10,174 nucleotides of DNA, from the NCBI GenBank assembly GCA_026388755.1, contig JAPLJE010000345.1, positions 1 through 10,174 on the forward strand. Direction: 5' to 3'. The DNA comes from Deltaproteobacteria bacterium. Lineage in GTDB: Bacteria; Desulfobacterota; Desulfobacteria; Desulfobacterales; Desulfatirhabdiaceae. Shown one piece after another: positions 1-7,170 of this stretch; position 1 is the first letter of the stretch; each line of letters opens with the position of its first letter. The notes below the pieces were generated by a model. It was not told where the DNA came from, ran no database searches, and saw only the letters and a program-made list of their open reading frames with translations. A program made the translations under genes and the position numbers.

Positions 1-304
1 TAAAACCCCTTCGTTCCAGAATATCACTGACTTTTTCCCGTCTTTCGGGTTTGAGCCTGACTTCCACGATATTCGGGTCAAGATCCCTGCAGAATCCTAT
101 GGTCGCAAAATCATTAAAGCTATCCGCAAGCCCTTCACCCAGGCAGAACCCCGCGGCATGGGGGATCTCATCACCCGGGGTCCGCATGACAACGGAATAG
201 GGCTTGCCCTCAACACGGATTAAAAGGGGCTCTTCCTGAATCAGCTCTTGATCGCTGTTCCGGCAGAACCCTTTTTCACAACGGATAACGCTATAACTTG
301 CCAT
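1..304 (-). CDS. fdhD: FdhD, formate dehydrogenase accessory sulfurtransferase (partial, C-terminus beyond window)
   Basis: Reading leftward from an ATG at 302-304, 101 codons stay open to the window edge. The translation carries the FdhD N-terminal pattern: EEPLLIRVEGKPYSVVM at about residues 24-40, then MRTPGDE (40-46) and AAGFCLGEG (50-58). In the family, FdhD moves sulfur from the IscS cysteine desulfurase onto the molybdenum or tungsten bis-MGD cofactor of formate dehydrogenase, in the cytoplasm. The catalytic CxxC cysteines lie further downstream and are outside the window, so activity cannot be judged. The start lies 17 bases after the stop of the ETF:menaquinone oxidoreductase gene on the same strand, so it is probably the last visible gene of that operon. 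The ribosome binding site is weak, which may mean dependence on upstream translation. I see no better start. Confidence 0.9.
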   Translation of the reverse strand, partial: MASYSVIRCEKGFCRNSDQELIQEEPLLIRVEGKPYSVVMRTPGDEIPHAAGFCLGEGLADSFNDFATIGFCRDLDPNIVEVRLKPERREKVSDILERRGF

Positions 305-321
305 TGAGGGATGTTCCCGTT

Positions 322-2430
322 TTACGCCATATTTTTTTCAACAAGCTCGGCAATATCCAGTGTCTTGATCTCTTCTTCCTTGCCCAGCTCTTTCATCCCG
401 TCTTCGATCATGGTCAGGCAGAAGGGACACCCCACCGCTACGCTTGAGACCTGTAGATTAACGATTTCTTCCGAACGCTCCAGATTGATTCTTTTGCCGA
501 TTTTCTCCTCCATCCACATTCTTCCTCCACCTGCGCCGCAACAAAAACTTTCCCGGCCGTGCCGTCCGAGTTCTTTGAATACGCCATTGGAAACGGATTG
601 AAGAATCGATCTTGGCTCATCGTAAATGTTGTTATATCGCCCCAGATAACAGGGATCATGATATGTCAACGCGCCTTCCAGCGATTGCTTCAATTTGATT
701 TTACCATCTTTGAAGAGTTGATCGATGAACTCGGCATGATGAATGACCTCGTAATTGCCACCCAATTGCGGATAGTCATGTTTGAGCGTATTGAGGCAAT
801 GCGGGCACGCGGAGATTATTTTTTTGACGTTATAGTTGTTCAAGGTTTCGATGTTTTCCCGGGCCATCGTCTGGTACAACATTTCATTTCCGACTTTTCT
901 GGCAAAGTCGCCGGTGCATTTTTCTTCCACACCCAGGATCGCAAAACGGATACCTGCTTTTTGCAGAATTTTGGTCAGACTTGTCGATACTTTTTTGGAC
1001 CGGTCATCAAAAGAACCGGCGCATCCGACCCAAAGGAGATAATCGACGTCCGGGTCGTCCGCCATGGTTTTGATGTCCAGCCCTTCGGCCCAATCGGCGC
1101 GTTTATCATAACCGATTCCCCAGGGGTTGCCATTATATTCGAGCCCTTTCAGGGCCGTGTTCAGCTCCTTGGGATACGCTTCCGCCATCAAGGTTTGTCC
1201 CTGCCGCATGGCGATGATTCTGGGCACATGTTCAATGGTCACCGGGCACACTTCTTCGCAGGCACGACAGGTCGTACAGGCCCAAAGTGTGTCTTCCGCA
1301 ATGACATCGCCGATTAATCGCTTTTTGCTGTTGAGGCCGGCACGCTCCTCTTTGAGTTTTTCAATTTGCCCGGGATCCTCGCTTTGTCGGATTGCGGACG
1401 ACAGTTTGGCTTTTTGGATGATATTGTCGGCATTTTCCAGAAGTTCAAACTTCAGTTTGTCGTTGAAATCATGCAGGTTCAACGGTTTGTCGGTGGTATA
1501 GGTCGGGCAGACTTCCTTGCATCGACCGCATTCGGTGCAGGTGTAAAGGTCCAGTCCCTGTTTCCAATTGAGCTGATGGATATGATTGATTCCCAGGGAT
1601 TCGTCCTCCCAGGCGTCTGCATCTTCCAGATCCAGCAGTTTGGCTTTTTCATGCGGATAGCCCAGGCTTTTGAGAAAAACGTTGGGAAGCGCGGTGATCA
1701 CATGAAAATGTTTACCCAAAGGGAGAACATTCAAAAATGTCAGTTGCGTACAGATATGAAGCCAGAACATCATGACCAGAATGGTGGCGTTGGCTTCCGC
1801 GCTCAATCCCGAGATCAGGGTGGCCGCTCCCACCGATATCGGCGTCCAGATAAATTCGGAACCATATTGCGGATTGTTGAAGTAGTGGATATTCCCAGGG
1901 TTGTTGTATAAATGAATCAAATTGTACCGGGCGCCGTCAAGCAACAGATCGGAGACCATCAAAATCCCGATCAAGGCCAAAACCAGATAGGCTTCGAAAG
2001 TGTTGTGCAGGCGTTTTGATTTGAGAACGGCTCGACGATAAATGGCCCAGAGGATCATCAACAGGACAACCCCTTCCATGATATCTTTCAAGGCGATATA
2101 AAGATACCCGGCCAAATGGTCGCCGCCCAGAAACGGAAGCTGAAATCCGACGTGAAATCCCTCTCCATACAAGGTGATGCTGCGGATCAACAGCACACAG
2201 AATCCCCAGAAAATGAACGCATGCATCAGACCCGAACTTCTTTCTTTTGCTCTTGCGACCAGGCGTTTCTGACCGATGGCCAGAATCACCATATTCATCA
2301 GTCGCTGCTTCAGATGATTGGCTCGATCGGTGGGTTCGAGTGCCGCTAACAATTGAATTTTTCGAACCATCGTACGGCCGAAAACCGTCAGAGCGACAAT
2401 AATCACTATGGACATCAACAGGGGATTCAT
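322..2430 (-). CDS. Membrane-bound Fe-S oxidoreductase, probable ETF:(methyl)menaquinone oxidoreductase (EMO-type, HdrDE-like fusion)
   Basis: This 702-residue protein fuses a membrane cytochrome-like part to an HdrD-like part. Hydrophobic segments lie near residues 4-20, 69-88, 105-130, 144-165 and 195-232. H70, H105, H225, H241 and H243 in or beside them are candidate heme b ligands, as in nitrate reductase gamma domains. Two ferredoxin-type motifs follow: C298-x2-C301-x2-C304-x3-C308P and C385-x2-C388-x2-C391-x3-C395P. Two CCG-type modules come next. The first is degenerate (C470, C505 in EEKCTGD, C542-x2-C545); the second is full (C594, C630-C631-G, C668-x2-C671). Proteins of this build beside etfBA are known as EMO in Geobacter and syntrophs, passing electrons from reduced ETF to menaquinone at the membrane. 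The gene starts 29 bases after etfA, with GAGGT close upstream of its ATG, so an operon is very likely. The ETF partner is inferred from context. Confidence 0.93.
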   Translation of the reverse strand: MNPLLMSIVIIVALTVFGRTMVRKIQLLAALEPTDRANHLKQRLMNMVILAIGQKRLVARAKERSSGLMHAFIFWGFCVLLIRSITLYGEGFHVGFQLPFLGGDHLAGYLYIALKDIMEGVVLLMILWAIYRRAVLKSKRLHNTFEAYLVLALIGILMVSDLLLDGARYNLIHLYNNPGNIHYFNNPQYGSEFIWTPISVGAATLISGLSAEANATILVMMFWLHICTQLTFLNVLPLGKHFHVITALPNVFLKSLGYPHEKAKLLDLEDADAWEDESLGINHIHQLNWKQGLDLYTCTECGRCKEVCPTYTTDKPLNLHDFNDKLKFELLENADNIIQKAKLSSAIRQSEDPGQIEKLKEERAGLNSKKRLIGDVIAEDTLWACTTCRACEEVCPVTIEHVPRIIAMRQGQTLMAEAYPKELNTALKGLEYNGNPWGIGYDKRADWAEGLDIKTMADDPDVDYLLWVGCAGSFDDRSKKVSTSLTKILQKAGIRFAILGVEEKCTGDFARKVGNEMLYQTMARENIETLNNYNVKKIISACPHCLNTLKHDYPQLGGNYEVIHHAEFIDQLFKDGKIKLKQSLEGALTYHDPCYLGRYNNIYDEPRSILQSVSNGVFKELGRHGRESFCCGAGGGRMWMEEKIGKRINLERSEEIVNLQVSSVAVGCPFCLTMIEDGMKELGKEEEIKTLDIAELVEKNMA

Positions 2431-2459
2431 GGTTACCTCATCAAATCAGATTTGGCGGC

Positions 2460-3419
2460 CTAACTTCTCATTTTTTTAAGCTCTTCGCGGAGAATCGGAA
2501 CCACCTCAAAGAGGTCTCCGACGATACCATAGTCAGCCACGTTGAATATGGGTGCTTCGGGATCTTTATTAACGGCCAGAATCACTTTTGAGCCTTTCAT
2601 TCCCGCCAGGTGCTGGATGGCTCCGGAGATGCCGATTGCCATATATAGGGTAGGCGCCACAATTTTTCCGGTTTGGCCGACTTGCTTGTAATGCGGAATA
2701 AAACCCGCATCCACCATGGCGCGGGTCGAGCCAAAACCCGCTTTTAAATCGTTGGCCAGTTCTTTTACAAGATCGATACCGGCTTGATCCTTGGCGCCCC
2801 GGCCCACCGAGACCACAATGTTGGCATCGGCAAGATCGATTTCACCGCTTGCTTCCGATAGGATCTGCCGGATTACGGCCTTTAAATCAGCCGCCGGAGG
2901 AGAAAGTTTAACGACATTTTCGGTTCCCATGATGCCTTCTGTCGCCTCGAAGGCGCCTGCTCTGACGACCGCCACCAGTTGGCCGGTATGGATTTTGACG
3001 CGTTGCAGCACTTTGTTCGTGATGGCGGGCCGGATGATTTCGATTTGATCTGCCTGAAGCATCACGTCGGTACTGTCGGTAGCGCACGCAACATCCAGCT
3101 GCGCCGCGACCCTCGGGGCCACGGCTTTGCCGCTTTCGGAAAAACCGAACCAGATCAGGTTGGCGCCAAATTGTTTGGCCGCATCAACCACACAAGATGC
3201 GTAGGGACCGGCTGAAAACAGCTCCAGCCCCGGATCATCGGCGATATATTGCGTATCGGAGCCGGCGTTTACCAGGCCTGGAATTAACGATACGATATTA
3301 CTTCCAATCGCCACCACCGCGGTTTCCGCGCCGATGGCCTTGGCTTTTGATAAAAGTTGCGTTGTGCTGCCTTTCAGTACACCTTGTTTGATGTCTGCGA
3401 TTACGAGTACTTTTGCCAT
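2460..3419 (-). CDS. etfA: Electron transfer flavoprotein alpha subunit
   Basis: The 319-residue protein has normal length for EtfA and is intact. The N-terminal domain (about 1-185) begins [13 protein letters not shown]. The C-terminal FAD-binding domain is clear: [10 protein letters not shown] (230-239), VGQTGK (247-252), [15 protein letters not shown] (256-270), NKDPEAPIF (284-292) and [14 protein letters not shown] (295-308). In the family, EtfA carries the FAD that accepts electrons from acyl-CoA dehydrogenases; it pairs with EtfB and feeds a membrane oxidoreductase, here encoded 29 bases downstream. The ATG start has a modest GAAGAA upstream. The gap to the nominal etfB stop is 192 bases, unusually wide for etfBA. 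It shrinks to 67 bases once the displaced EtfB tail is recognised. Confidence 0.97.
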   Translation of the reverse strand: MAKVLVIADIKQGVLKGSTTQLLSKAKAIGAETAVVAIGSNIVSLIPGLVNAGSDTQYIADDPGLELFSAGPYASCVVDAAKQFGANLIWFGFSESGKAVAPRVAAQLDVACATDSTDVMLQADQIEIIRPAITNKVLQRVKIHTGQLVAVVRAGAFEATEGIMGTENVVKLSPPAADLKAVIRQILSEASGEIDLADANIVVSVGRGAKDQAGIDLVKELANDLKAGFGSTRAMVDAGFIPHYKQVGQTGKIVAPTLYMAIGISGAIQHLAGMKGSKVILAVNKDPEAPIFNVADYGIVGDLFEVVPILREELKKMRS

Positions 3420-3486
3420 GATAGTGTTTCTTCATATGAATGCGGTTAGTGTCCGATCAAGTCAGTATAATGATATGTTGAATCCG

Positions 3487-3615
3487 TTATAACACCTTTG
3501 CTTCATTGGCCAGAAGGCCGACGACCTGGGCGGTGATTACAGCGGCATCGCCCTCAAATTTTCGCCCGGTCTTGCGCGTTTCCGGTGCGATGAATTCAAT
3601 GATTTTCGATTTTAA
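3487..3615 (-). pseudogene. etfB: Displaced C-terminal tail of EtfB (out of frame)
   Basis: Reading from the TTA at 3613-3615 gives 42 codons ending in TAA at 3487-3489. The peptide begins LKSKIIEFIAPETRKTGRKF and ends LLANEAKVL. The pattern (proline-rich link, GRKFEGD, then QVVGLLxNEAKV) is typical of EtfB C-termini. It has no start codon or ribosome binding site of its own. Adding one base just before the TAA at 3612-3614 would join it to the upstream frame as ...EVRR-LKSKIIEF..., giving 241 residues, a normal EtfB size. It therefore belongs to etfB and is not a separate gene. Confidence 0.85.
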
Positions 3616-4211
3616 CGTCGCACCTCCCACATCATGATGCCGCGCGTTTGGGGCAGCCGCGGTACATTTATGGCAACATCAACCGTGACCACGGCAGGGA
3701 GCTCCAGTTCAACGATTTCAGTTCCGCTATCCCCCAATCGGGATACTTTGATGTGCTTGTCGTCCATCACTTCGATGGCGATCACATTGCTGACACAAGG
3801 CAGTCCCAGGTATTCGGCCAATATGATGCCGGTTTGACCATTATCCGTATCCTGGGCTTGTTTGCCGGTGATAACCAGATCATAGTCTCCCTTTTCGTAA
3901 ACCTTTTGCAAAACTCTGGCATAGACAAACGAATCCGCTTCGGCCAGTGCCGGATCATCGATTTGAATGGCGTTTTTAATCCCCATGGCAAAGGCTCTGC
4001 GGATGATTTTGGTATTTTCCTCACCGCCGCCGATACTCACCAGGGTTGTTTCCGCGTTGTGATTCTCCTTAAGCTGGACAGAGACTTCCACCGCGTTTTC
4101 ATCCCAGGCATTCATGACATACTGCAGGCCTTCTTCAACAATGGCCCCGTCCTTCACGTGCATGTTCAATTCCACATCAACTACTTTTTTTACGGTTGTC
4201 AGAATTTTCAC
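3612..4211 (-). CDS. etfB: Electron transfer flavoprotein beta subunit, prematurely ended by a probable frameshift
   Basis: The 199-residue frame is EtfB. It begins MKILTTVKKVVDVELNM and has the family's nucleotide (AMP) site and recognition region VITGKQAQDTDNGQTG (113-128), then LPAVVTVDVAINVPRLP (171-187). EtfB usually runs to about 240-260 residues, so the C-terminus is missing. The frame stops at a TAA (3612-3614) just after GIMMWEVRR, and the missing tail is readable in another frame immediately downstream. The start is GTG at 4209-4211, supported by GGGAGG five bases upstream. EtfB forms the cytoplasmic ETF heterodimer with EtfA. EtfB C-terminal residues contribute to subunit contacts, so a truncated product may be impaired; that is inference. 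A single-base sequencing or assembly error is an equally plausible cause. Confidence 0.92.
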   Translation of the reverse strand: MKILTTVKKVVDVELNMHVKDGAIVEEGLQYVMNAWDENAVEVSVQLKENHNAETTLVSIGGGEENTKIIRRAFAMGIKNAIQIDDPALAEADSFVYARVLQKVYEKGDYDLVITGKQAQDTDNGQTGIILAEYLGLPCVSNVIAIEVMDDKHIKVSRLGDSGTEIVELELPAVVTVDVAINVPRLPQTRGIMMWEVRR

Positions 4212-4222
4212 ATTGTCCTCCC
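4209..4222 (-). promoter_or_regulatory. etfB ribosome binding site and GTG start
   Basis: On the minus strand GGGAGG (4217-4222) stands five bases before GTG (4209-4211), which fixes the etfB start. An ATG overlaps the GTG two bases upstream but is followed at once by TGA, so it cannot start the gene. Confidence 0.75.
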
Positions 4223-4421
4223 GATCTTTTATGTTTCCTTGGTTCGGTCACGTGGTCATGATTGACCCCCTGCAGGCCGAGTGGCTGTTTTCATTCAACA
4301 ATATTATTTTTTATGCTCATAGACCCGAATATCACTGATTCGGCTGACGGCATTTATGATCACATTGTAGCTATGATGTAGTTATATTGCGACTTGATGT
4401 CAAGAAAAAAATGTTTTCTGT
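4212..4421 (-). other. Intergenic region between RNase J gene and etfB (leader of etf operon)
   Basis: This is a 210-base, AT-rich stretch with no credible open frame. It holds a possible RNase J terminator at its upstream end, a candidate promoter, an inverted repeat CCGAAT-7-ATTCGG (4325-4343), and the etfB ribosome binding site. The inverted repeat has no T-run after it, so it is more likely an operator or RNA hairpin than a terminator. If the promoter is right, the etfB leader is about 155 bases long. Confidence 0.5.
4375..4403 (-). promoter_or_regulatory. Candidate sigma-70-type promoter for the etf operon, with overlapping palindrome
   Basis: On the minus strand a perfect TTGACA (4398-4403) is followed after 17 bases by TACATC (4375-4380), a poor -10 box. 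The -35 box sits inside a palindrome CTTGA-TG-TCAAG (4393-4404), which could be a repressor site. The placement between RNase J and etfB fits a separate transcription unit. The weak -10 keeps confidence low. Confidence 0.4.
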
Positions 4422-4437
4422 TTATACTTCCAGAAAA
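4405..4437 (-). terminator. Possible weak intrinsic terminator of the RNase J gene
   Basis: The minus-strand RNA can pair TTTTCTG (4431-4437) with CAGAAAA (4414-4420) across a 10-base loop that contains the RNase J stop codon. A run of seven T (4405-4411) follows closely. The stem is AT-rich and overlaps the gene end, so it would be a poor terminator. Confidence 0.3.
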
Positions 4438-6071
4438 AAAGGCAGGATAATCGGATGGCGGTGGATGGTGAAATCGAAATATTTCCTGAGGGCCGTCTGC
4501 ATTCGCGTTCGAATCAGATCCACCCTGCCCGGAGTTCCGAGGGGGATATCCTCGACAACTTCCAGAATCACGCATACGGCATCTTCCAGGAGATGACCGG
4601 TTGCTGTTTCAAACACAAATCCTCTGGAGAATACTTCGGGGCCATAGATCACAATGCCGGTTGCCTCGTCAAAAGCCATCGTGATCCCGACAATGCCGTC
4701 TTCGGACAACACCCGTCTTTCCTTCAGAACGCTTTTACCCACATCCCCGATCCCTTTTCCGTCAATCAGAATCCTGCCGGTATCCACACGTTCCTGAAGG
4801 CGGGCGCCATCATTGAATTCAATGGCCTGGCCGTTTTCAACCAGAAAAATATTCTCCCTGGCTATCCCCAGCTCCATGGCCAGGCGGGCATGTAGTACAA
4901 GATGCCGGTATTCCCCATGTACCGGCACAAAATACCTGGGCCGGGTCAACTGGATCATCAGCTTCAGCTCTTCCTGAAACGCGTGGCCGGACACATGAAT
5001 GTTGGATATTTTTTCATAAATGACATCGGCGCCTTTCCGAAACAGGTTGTTGATAATCTTGGCAATGGCCCGTTCATTTCCCGGAATGAATTTTGAGGAC
5101 AGAATGACCGTGTCATCCTGCTTGATCTTGATCTTTTTATGAATGCCACTGGCCATTCTGGCCAGGGCGGACATGGGTTCTCCCTGACTGCCGGTGGTTA
5201 CGATAACAATTTCGTGGTCCGGATAGGCATTGATCTGGTTGATATAAATCTCCATGCCTTCCGGAATGGTGAGATATCCCAGGTTCTTGGCGATATGGAC
5301 GCTGATTTCAATGCTTTTCCCGTTAAACGCAATTTTTCGGCCTCTGGATGCCGCAATATCAACGATCTGCTGAATCCGAACAATGCTGGATGCAAACAGA
5401 GCAATGATAATCCGCCCCTTGCTCTGCTGAGCAATACCTGCCAGGTTATCGCCGATCTCCCTGTCCGATGCCGTATACCCCTTTTTTTCAACATTGGTGG
5501 AATCGGAAAGCAGCGCCAGAACCCCTTCATCGCCACACAAAGCGAACCGCGCCACATCGGTATTCATGCCGGGAATCGCAGAATTGCTTATCTTAAAATC
5601 CCCGGTATGAACGACCAGCCCGAAAGGCGTGTAAATGGCAAGCCCGACGCAATCCACGACGCTGTGGCTCACACGAATGAATTCAATTTCAAAAACGCCA
5701 AGCCTGATTTTATCGCCGGGAACGACGCTGTGAAGTGTTGAGTAGTGGAGAATGCCGAACTCTTCAAGCCTGTGACGGACCATGCCAAGGGTAAACGGCG
5801 TGCCGAAAACCGGCACATTGATCTCTTTCAGAAGGTAATAAAGCGCACCGATGTGATCTTCATGCCCATGGGTCAACACGATTCCGGTCAGTCTGGACCG
5901 GTTCTGTCTCAGATAGTCCATGTCAGGAATCACAAAATCCACACCCAGCATGTGGTCTTCGGGAAACATCAAGCCGGCATCCACAACAAAGAGGGAATCA
6001 TCGCACTCAAACGCCATCATGTTGAGGCCGATCTCACCCAATCCGCCAAGGGGGATGATTTTCAGGCTCAC
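4422..6071 (-). CDS. rnj: Ribonuclease J (metallo-beta-lactamase/beta-CASP RNase)
   Basis: The 549-residue, intact protein has the RNase J order of motifs. The metallo-beta-lactamase part shows HGHEDH (68-73), a histidine in SHSVVD (H136), HTGDFK (155-160) and SDSTNVE (189-195). The beta-CASP part follows with TTGSQGEP (292-299), SGHAFQEELK (361-370) and PVHGEYRH (383-390). A C-terminal domain fills the last 110 or so residues. These positions match the two-zinc active site of enzymes that act as 5'-3' exonuclease and endonuclease in RNA decay and processing in the cytoplasm. The start is GTG (6069-6071), overlapping by four bases (GTGA) the stop of the acyltransferase fragment upstream, so its translation is probably coupled to that frame. 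The next gene on this strand, etfB, is 210 bases on and appears independently transcribed. Confidence 0.96.
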   Translation of the reverse strand: MSLKIIPLGGLGEIGLNMMAFECDDSLFVVDAGLMFPEDHMLGVDFVIPDMDYLRQNRSRLTGIVLTHGHEDHIGALYYLLKEINVPVFGTPFTLGMVRHRLEEFGILHYSTLHSVVPGDKIRLGVFEIEFIRVSHSVVDCVGLAIYTPFGLVVHTGDFKISNSAIPGMNTDVARFALCGDEGVLALLSDSTNVEKKGYTASDREIGDNLAGIAQQSKGRIIIALFASSIVRIQQIVDIAASRGRKIAFNGKSIEISVHIAKNLGYLTIPEGMEIYINQINAYPDHEIVIVTTGSQGEPMSALARMASGIHKKIKIKQDDTVILSSKFIPGNERAIAKIINNLFRKGADVIYEKISNIHVSGHAFQEELKLMIQLTRPRYFVPVHGEYRHLVLHARLAMELGIARENIFLVENGQAIEFNDGARLQERVDTGRILIDGKGIGDVGKSVLKERRVLSEDGIVGITMAFDEATGIVIYGPEVFSRGFVFETATGHLLEDAVCVILEVVEDIPLGTPGRVDLIRTRMQTALRKYFDFTIHRHPIILPFFLEV

Positions 6072-6385
6072 GGCTGCGCCTTGCCTTTCTCGAAATTCTC
6101 CACAATCACCCCGCGAACCCGTTCCAGCAGATCATCCTTGGTTCCTCTGGAATAATCCTTGGTTTCAATGGGCTCCATGATTTCCAACGTCACATTCCCG
6201 GGCCGGATCATGAGCCCGTTTTTAGACATGATCCGCCAGGTGCCGTGAATGACGACCGGAACAATCGGCACACCGGATTCAACCGCCAGAACAAAACCGC
6301 CTTTCTTGAACGCCTTGATGGATTGATCCCGGCTGCGCGTGCCTTCCGGAAAGATGAGAACCGATCGGCCATTTCGTATGATCAT
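6068..6385 (-). pseudogene. plsC: C-terminal fragment of PlsC-type 1-acylglycerol-3-phosphate acyltransferase
   Basis: This frame of 105 codons opens with MIIRNGRSVLIFPEGTRSRD, the conserved block III (FPEGTRS) of lysophosphatidic acid acyltransferases. It continues through block IV as SGVPIVPVVIHGT and a short C-terminal tail. The family transfers an acyl chain to sn-2 of 1-acylglycerol-3-phosphate at the inner membrane. The fragment lacks the NHx4D catalytic block, which is encoded in the preceding frame. Its ATG overlaps the stop of that frame as ATGA, so it could be translated by coupling. About 45-50 residues normally found between the two fragments, including block II, are absent from the DNA. 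I expect no acyltransferase activity. The stop overlaps the RNase J start, so translation through this remnant may still help express RNase J. Confidence 0.85.
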
Positions 6386-6684
6386 CTGAACTGCACCTTT
6401 AAATGCGCCAGGATCACCGGAATATCAAAATTGCTCATGTGATTGGGCATGAAAATATAGGGCTTATCAGGGTCGATGTTGGAAAAGCCCTTTACGGTCA
6501 CATGGGTTCGGCTGGCAAATAGAATGGATTGGCCCCACAATCTGGCAACGATATGGGGAAGAATTCCTTTTTTGTCAAAAAAAGAAACCACAATGGTCGC
6601 AGTACCAAAAATGATGATCACCACGACAACCCATATCATGATGAACGCCGTGTGAAGATAATAAATCAGATCGGAAACTTTCAT
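6382..6684 (-). pseudogene. plsC: N-terminal fragment of PlsC-type 1-acylglycerol-3-phosphate acyltransferase
   Basis: From the ATG at 6682-6684 this frame gives 100 residues beginning MKVSDLIYYLHTAFIMIWVV. It has one strong hydrophobic segment (about residues 8-34) and then block I of the PlsC family, NHMSNFD, with the catalytic His and Asp of NHx4D. It stops at TGA (6382-6384) right after LAHLKVQFR, where homologues continue with a FVAKKEL-like stretch. The start is chosen because AGAGG lies just upstream; a TTG at 6715-6717 would add 11 residues but has no such signal. The gene follows the small cysteine-rich gene by 51 bases. Together with the next fragment it forms one broken gene. Confidence 0.85.
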
Positions 6685-6735
6685 GAACCTCTTTTCAAGT
6701 TGAGTTGAAGGCAGCAAGGGGCAAGACGTTCGCCT

Positions 6736-7068
6736 TCAAATTACAATTTCCAGTTGATTGCACATATCGTCAACGGTCTGAATCAACCAGTTTCGCTGAG
6801 CGGGCGAGGCATAGCACATGCAATCGCACCGGACCTGGCTCAGGGTTCTCACCAGCAGTTCACACGACAGTGCGGACTGGCGGAGTTCCAGGGCAAAATA
6901 AAACGGCTGGCAGTCCGCATGTTCGGCCTGACATCCTTCCTGCATGTCCTGTGGCAGGATCAGCCAGTAAATATCCGGGATGTCCGATTGCCGGAGGTTC
7001 ATATCCAGGTACGCCTTAATTCTGAAATAGTCATCCGGTCTTAACTGATCTATAACATATTGTTTCAT
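6736..7068 (-). CDS. Cysteine-rich protein of unknown function, 110 residues
   Basis: I do not recognise a named family. The protein begins MKQYVIDQLRPDDYFRIKAY and appears soluble: there is no signal peptide or membrane segment. It has seven cysteines (C46, C53, C69, C81, C83, C85, C103), including an alternating CDCMC at 81-85 and a HADCQP block at 50-55. It also has the segment SCELLVRTLSQVRCDC. The pattern could suit metal or cluster binding, but the spacing matches no standard motif I know. It starts with ATG, has a weak ribosome binding site, and leads the minus-strand group acyltransferase-RNase J. I prefer it to the overlapping plus-strand frame at 6754-7044 because its composition looks protein-like and it keeps the strand and spacing of its neighbours. 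It could be a membrane-lipid or RNA-related partner by position only. Confidence 0.65.
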   Translation of the reverse strand: MKQYVIDQLRPDDYFRIKAYLDMNLRQSDIPDIYWLILPQDMQEGCQAEHADCQPFYFALELRQSALSCELLVRTLSQVRCDCMCYASPAQRNWLIQTVDDMCNQLEIVI

Positions 7069-7170
7069 AGACTAAAACTATCACAATTTCAAATACTGCG
7101 CAAGGGGGCCGGCCAGTTTGATTGGCAAACTTTCTTGACCTTGGAGCCGTGGTTGTACTATTAAACAAAA
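7069..7170. other. Divergent intergenic region
   Basis: About 100 bases separate the minus-strand small gene from the plus-strand glycosyltransferase. It contains a GGCCGGCC palindrome (7107-7114), then a perfect inverted repeat AGTTTG-ATTGG-CAAACT (7115-7131), then a candidate plus-strand promoter. The repeat sits just upstream of the -35 box and could be an operator. No convincing minus-strand promoter was seen. Confidence 0.45.
7135..7164 (+). promoter_or_regulatory. Candidate sigma-70-type promoter for the glycosyltransferase genes
   Basis: TTGACC (7135-7140) is followed after 18 bases by TATTAA (7159-7164). Transcription would begin near 7171, which coincides with the first ATG of the downstream gene. 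Either the mRNA is leaderless or the ATG at 7201 is used. Confidence 0.4.

Noticed and set aside
559..1317. A 252-codon open frame on the plus strand inside the ETF:menaquinone oxidoreductase gene
   Set aside because: It is antisense to a region coding for clear CCG and ferredoxin motifs. Its translation has no recognisable domain, and the frame is a by-product of codon bias.
4211..4213. An ATG followed directly by TGA overlapping the etfB GTG start, considered as a start-stop regulatory element
   Set aside because: The overlap can arise by chance, and the ribosome binding site spacing suits the GTG. Nothing else supports regulation.
3648..4265. A 205-codon plus-strand frame opposite etfB
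   Set aside because: The minus strand has the EtfB motifs and a strong ribosome binding site; the antisense frame has neither.
5139..5741. A 200-codon plus-strand frame opposite RNase J
   Set aside because: It lies wholly inside the well-supported RNase J gene and shows no family motif.
6754..7044. A 96-codon plus-strand frame opposite the small cysteine-rich gene
   Set aside because: It has no ribosome binding site and the wrong strand for its neighbours. The minus-strand reading looks more protein-like, though this choice is less certain than the others.
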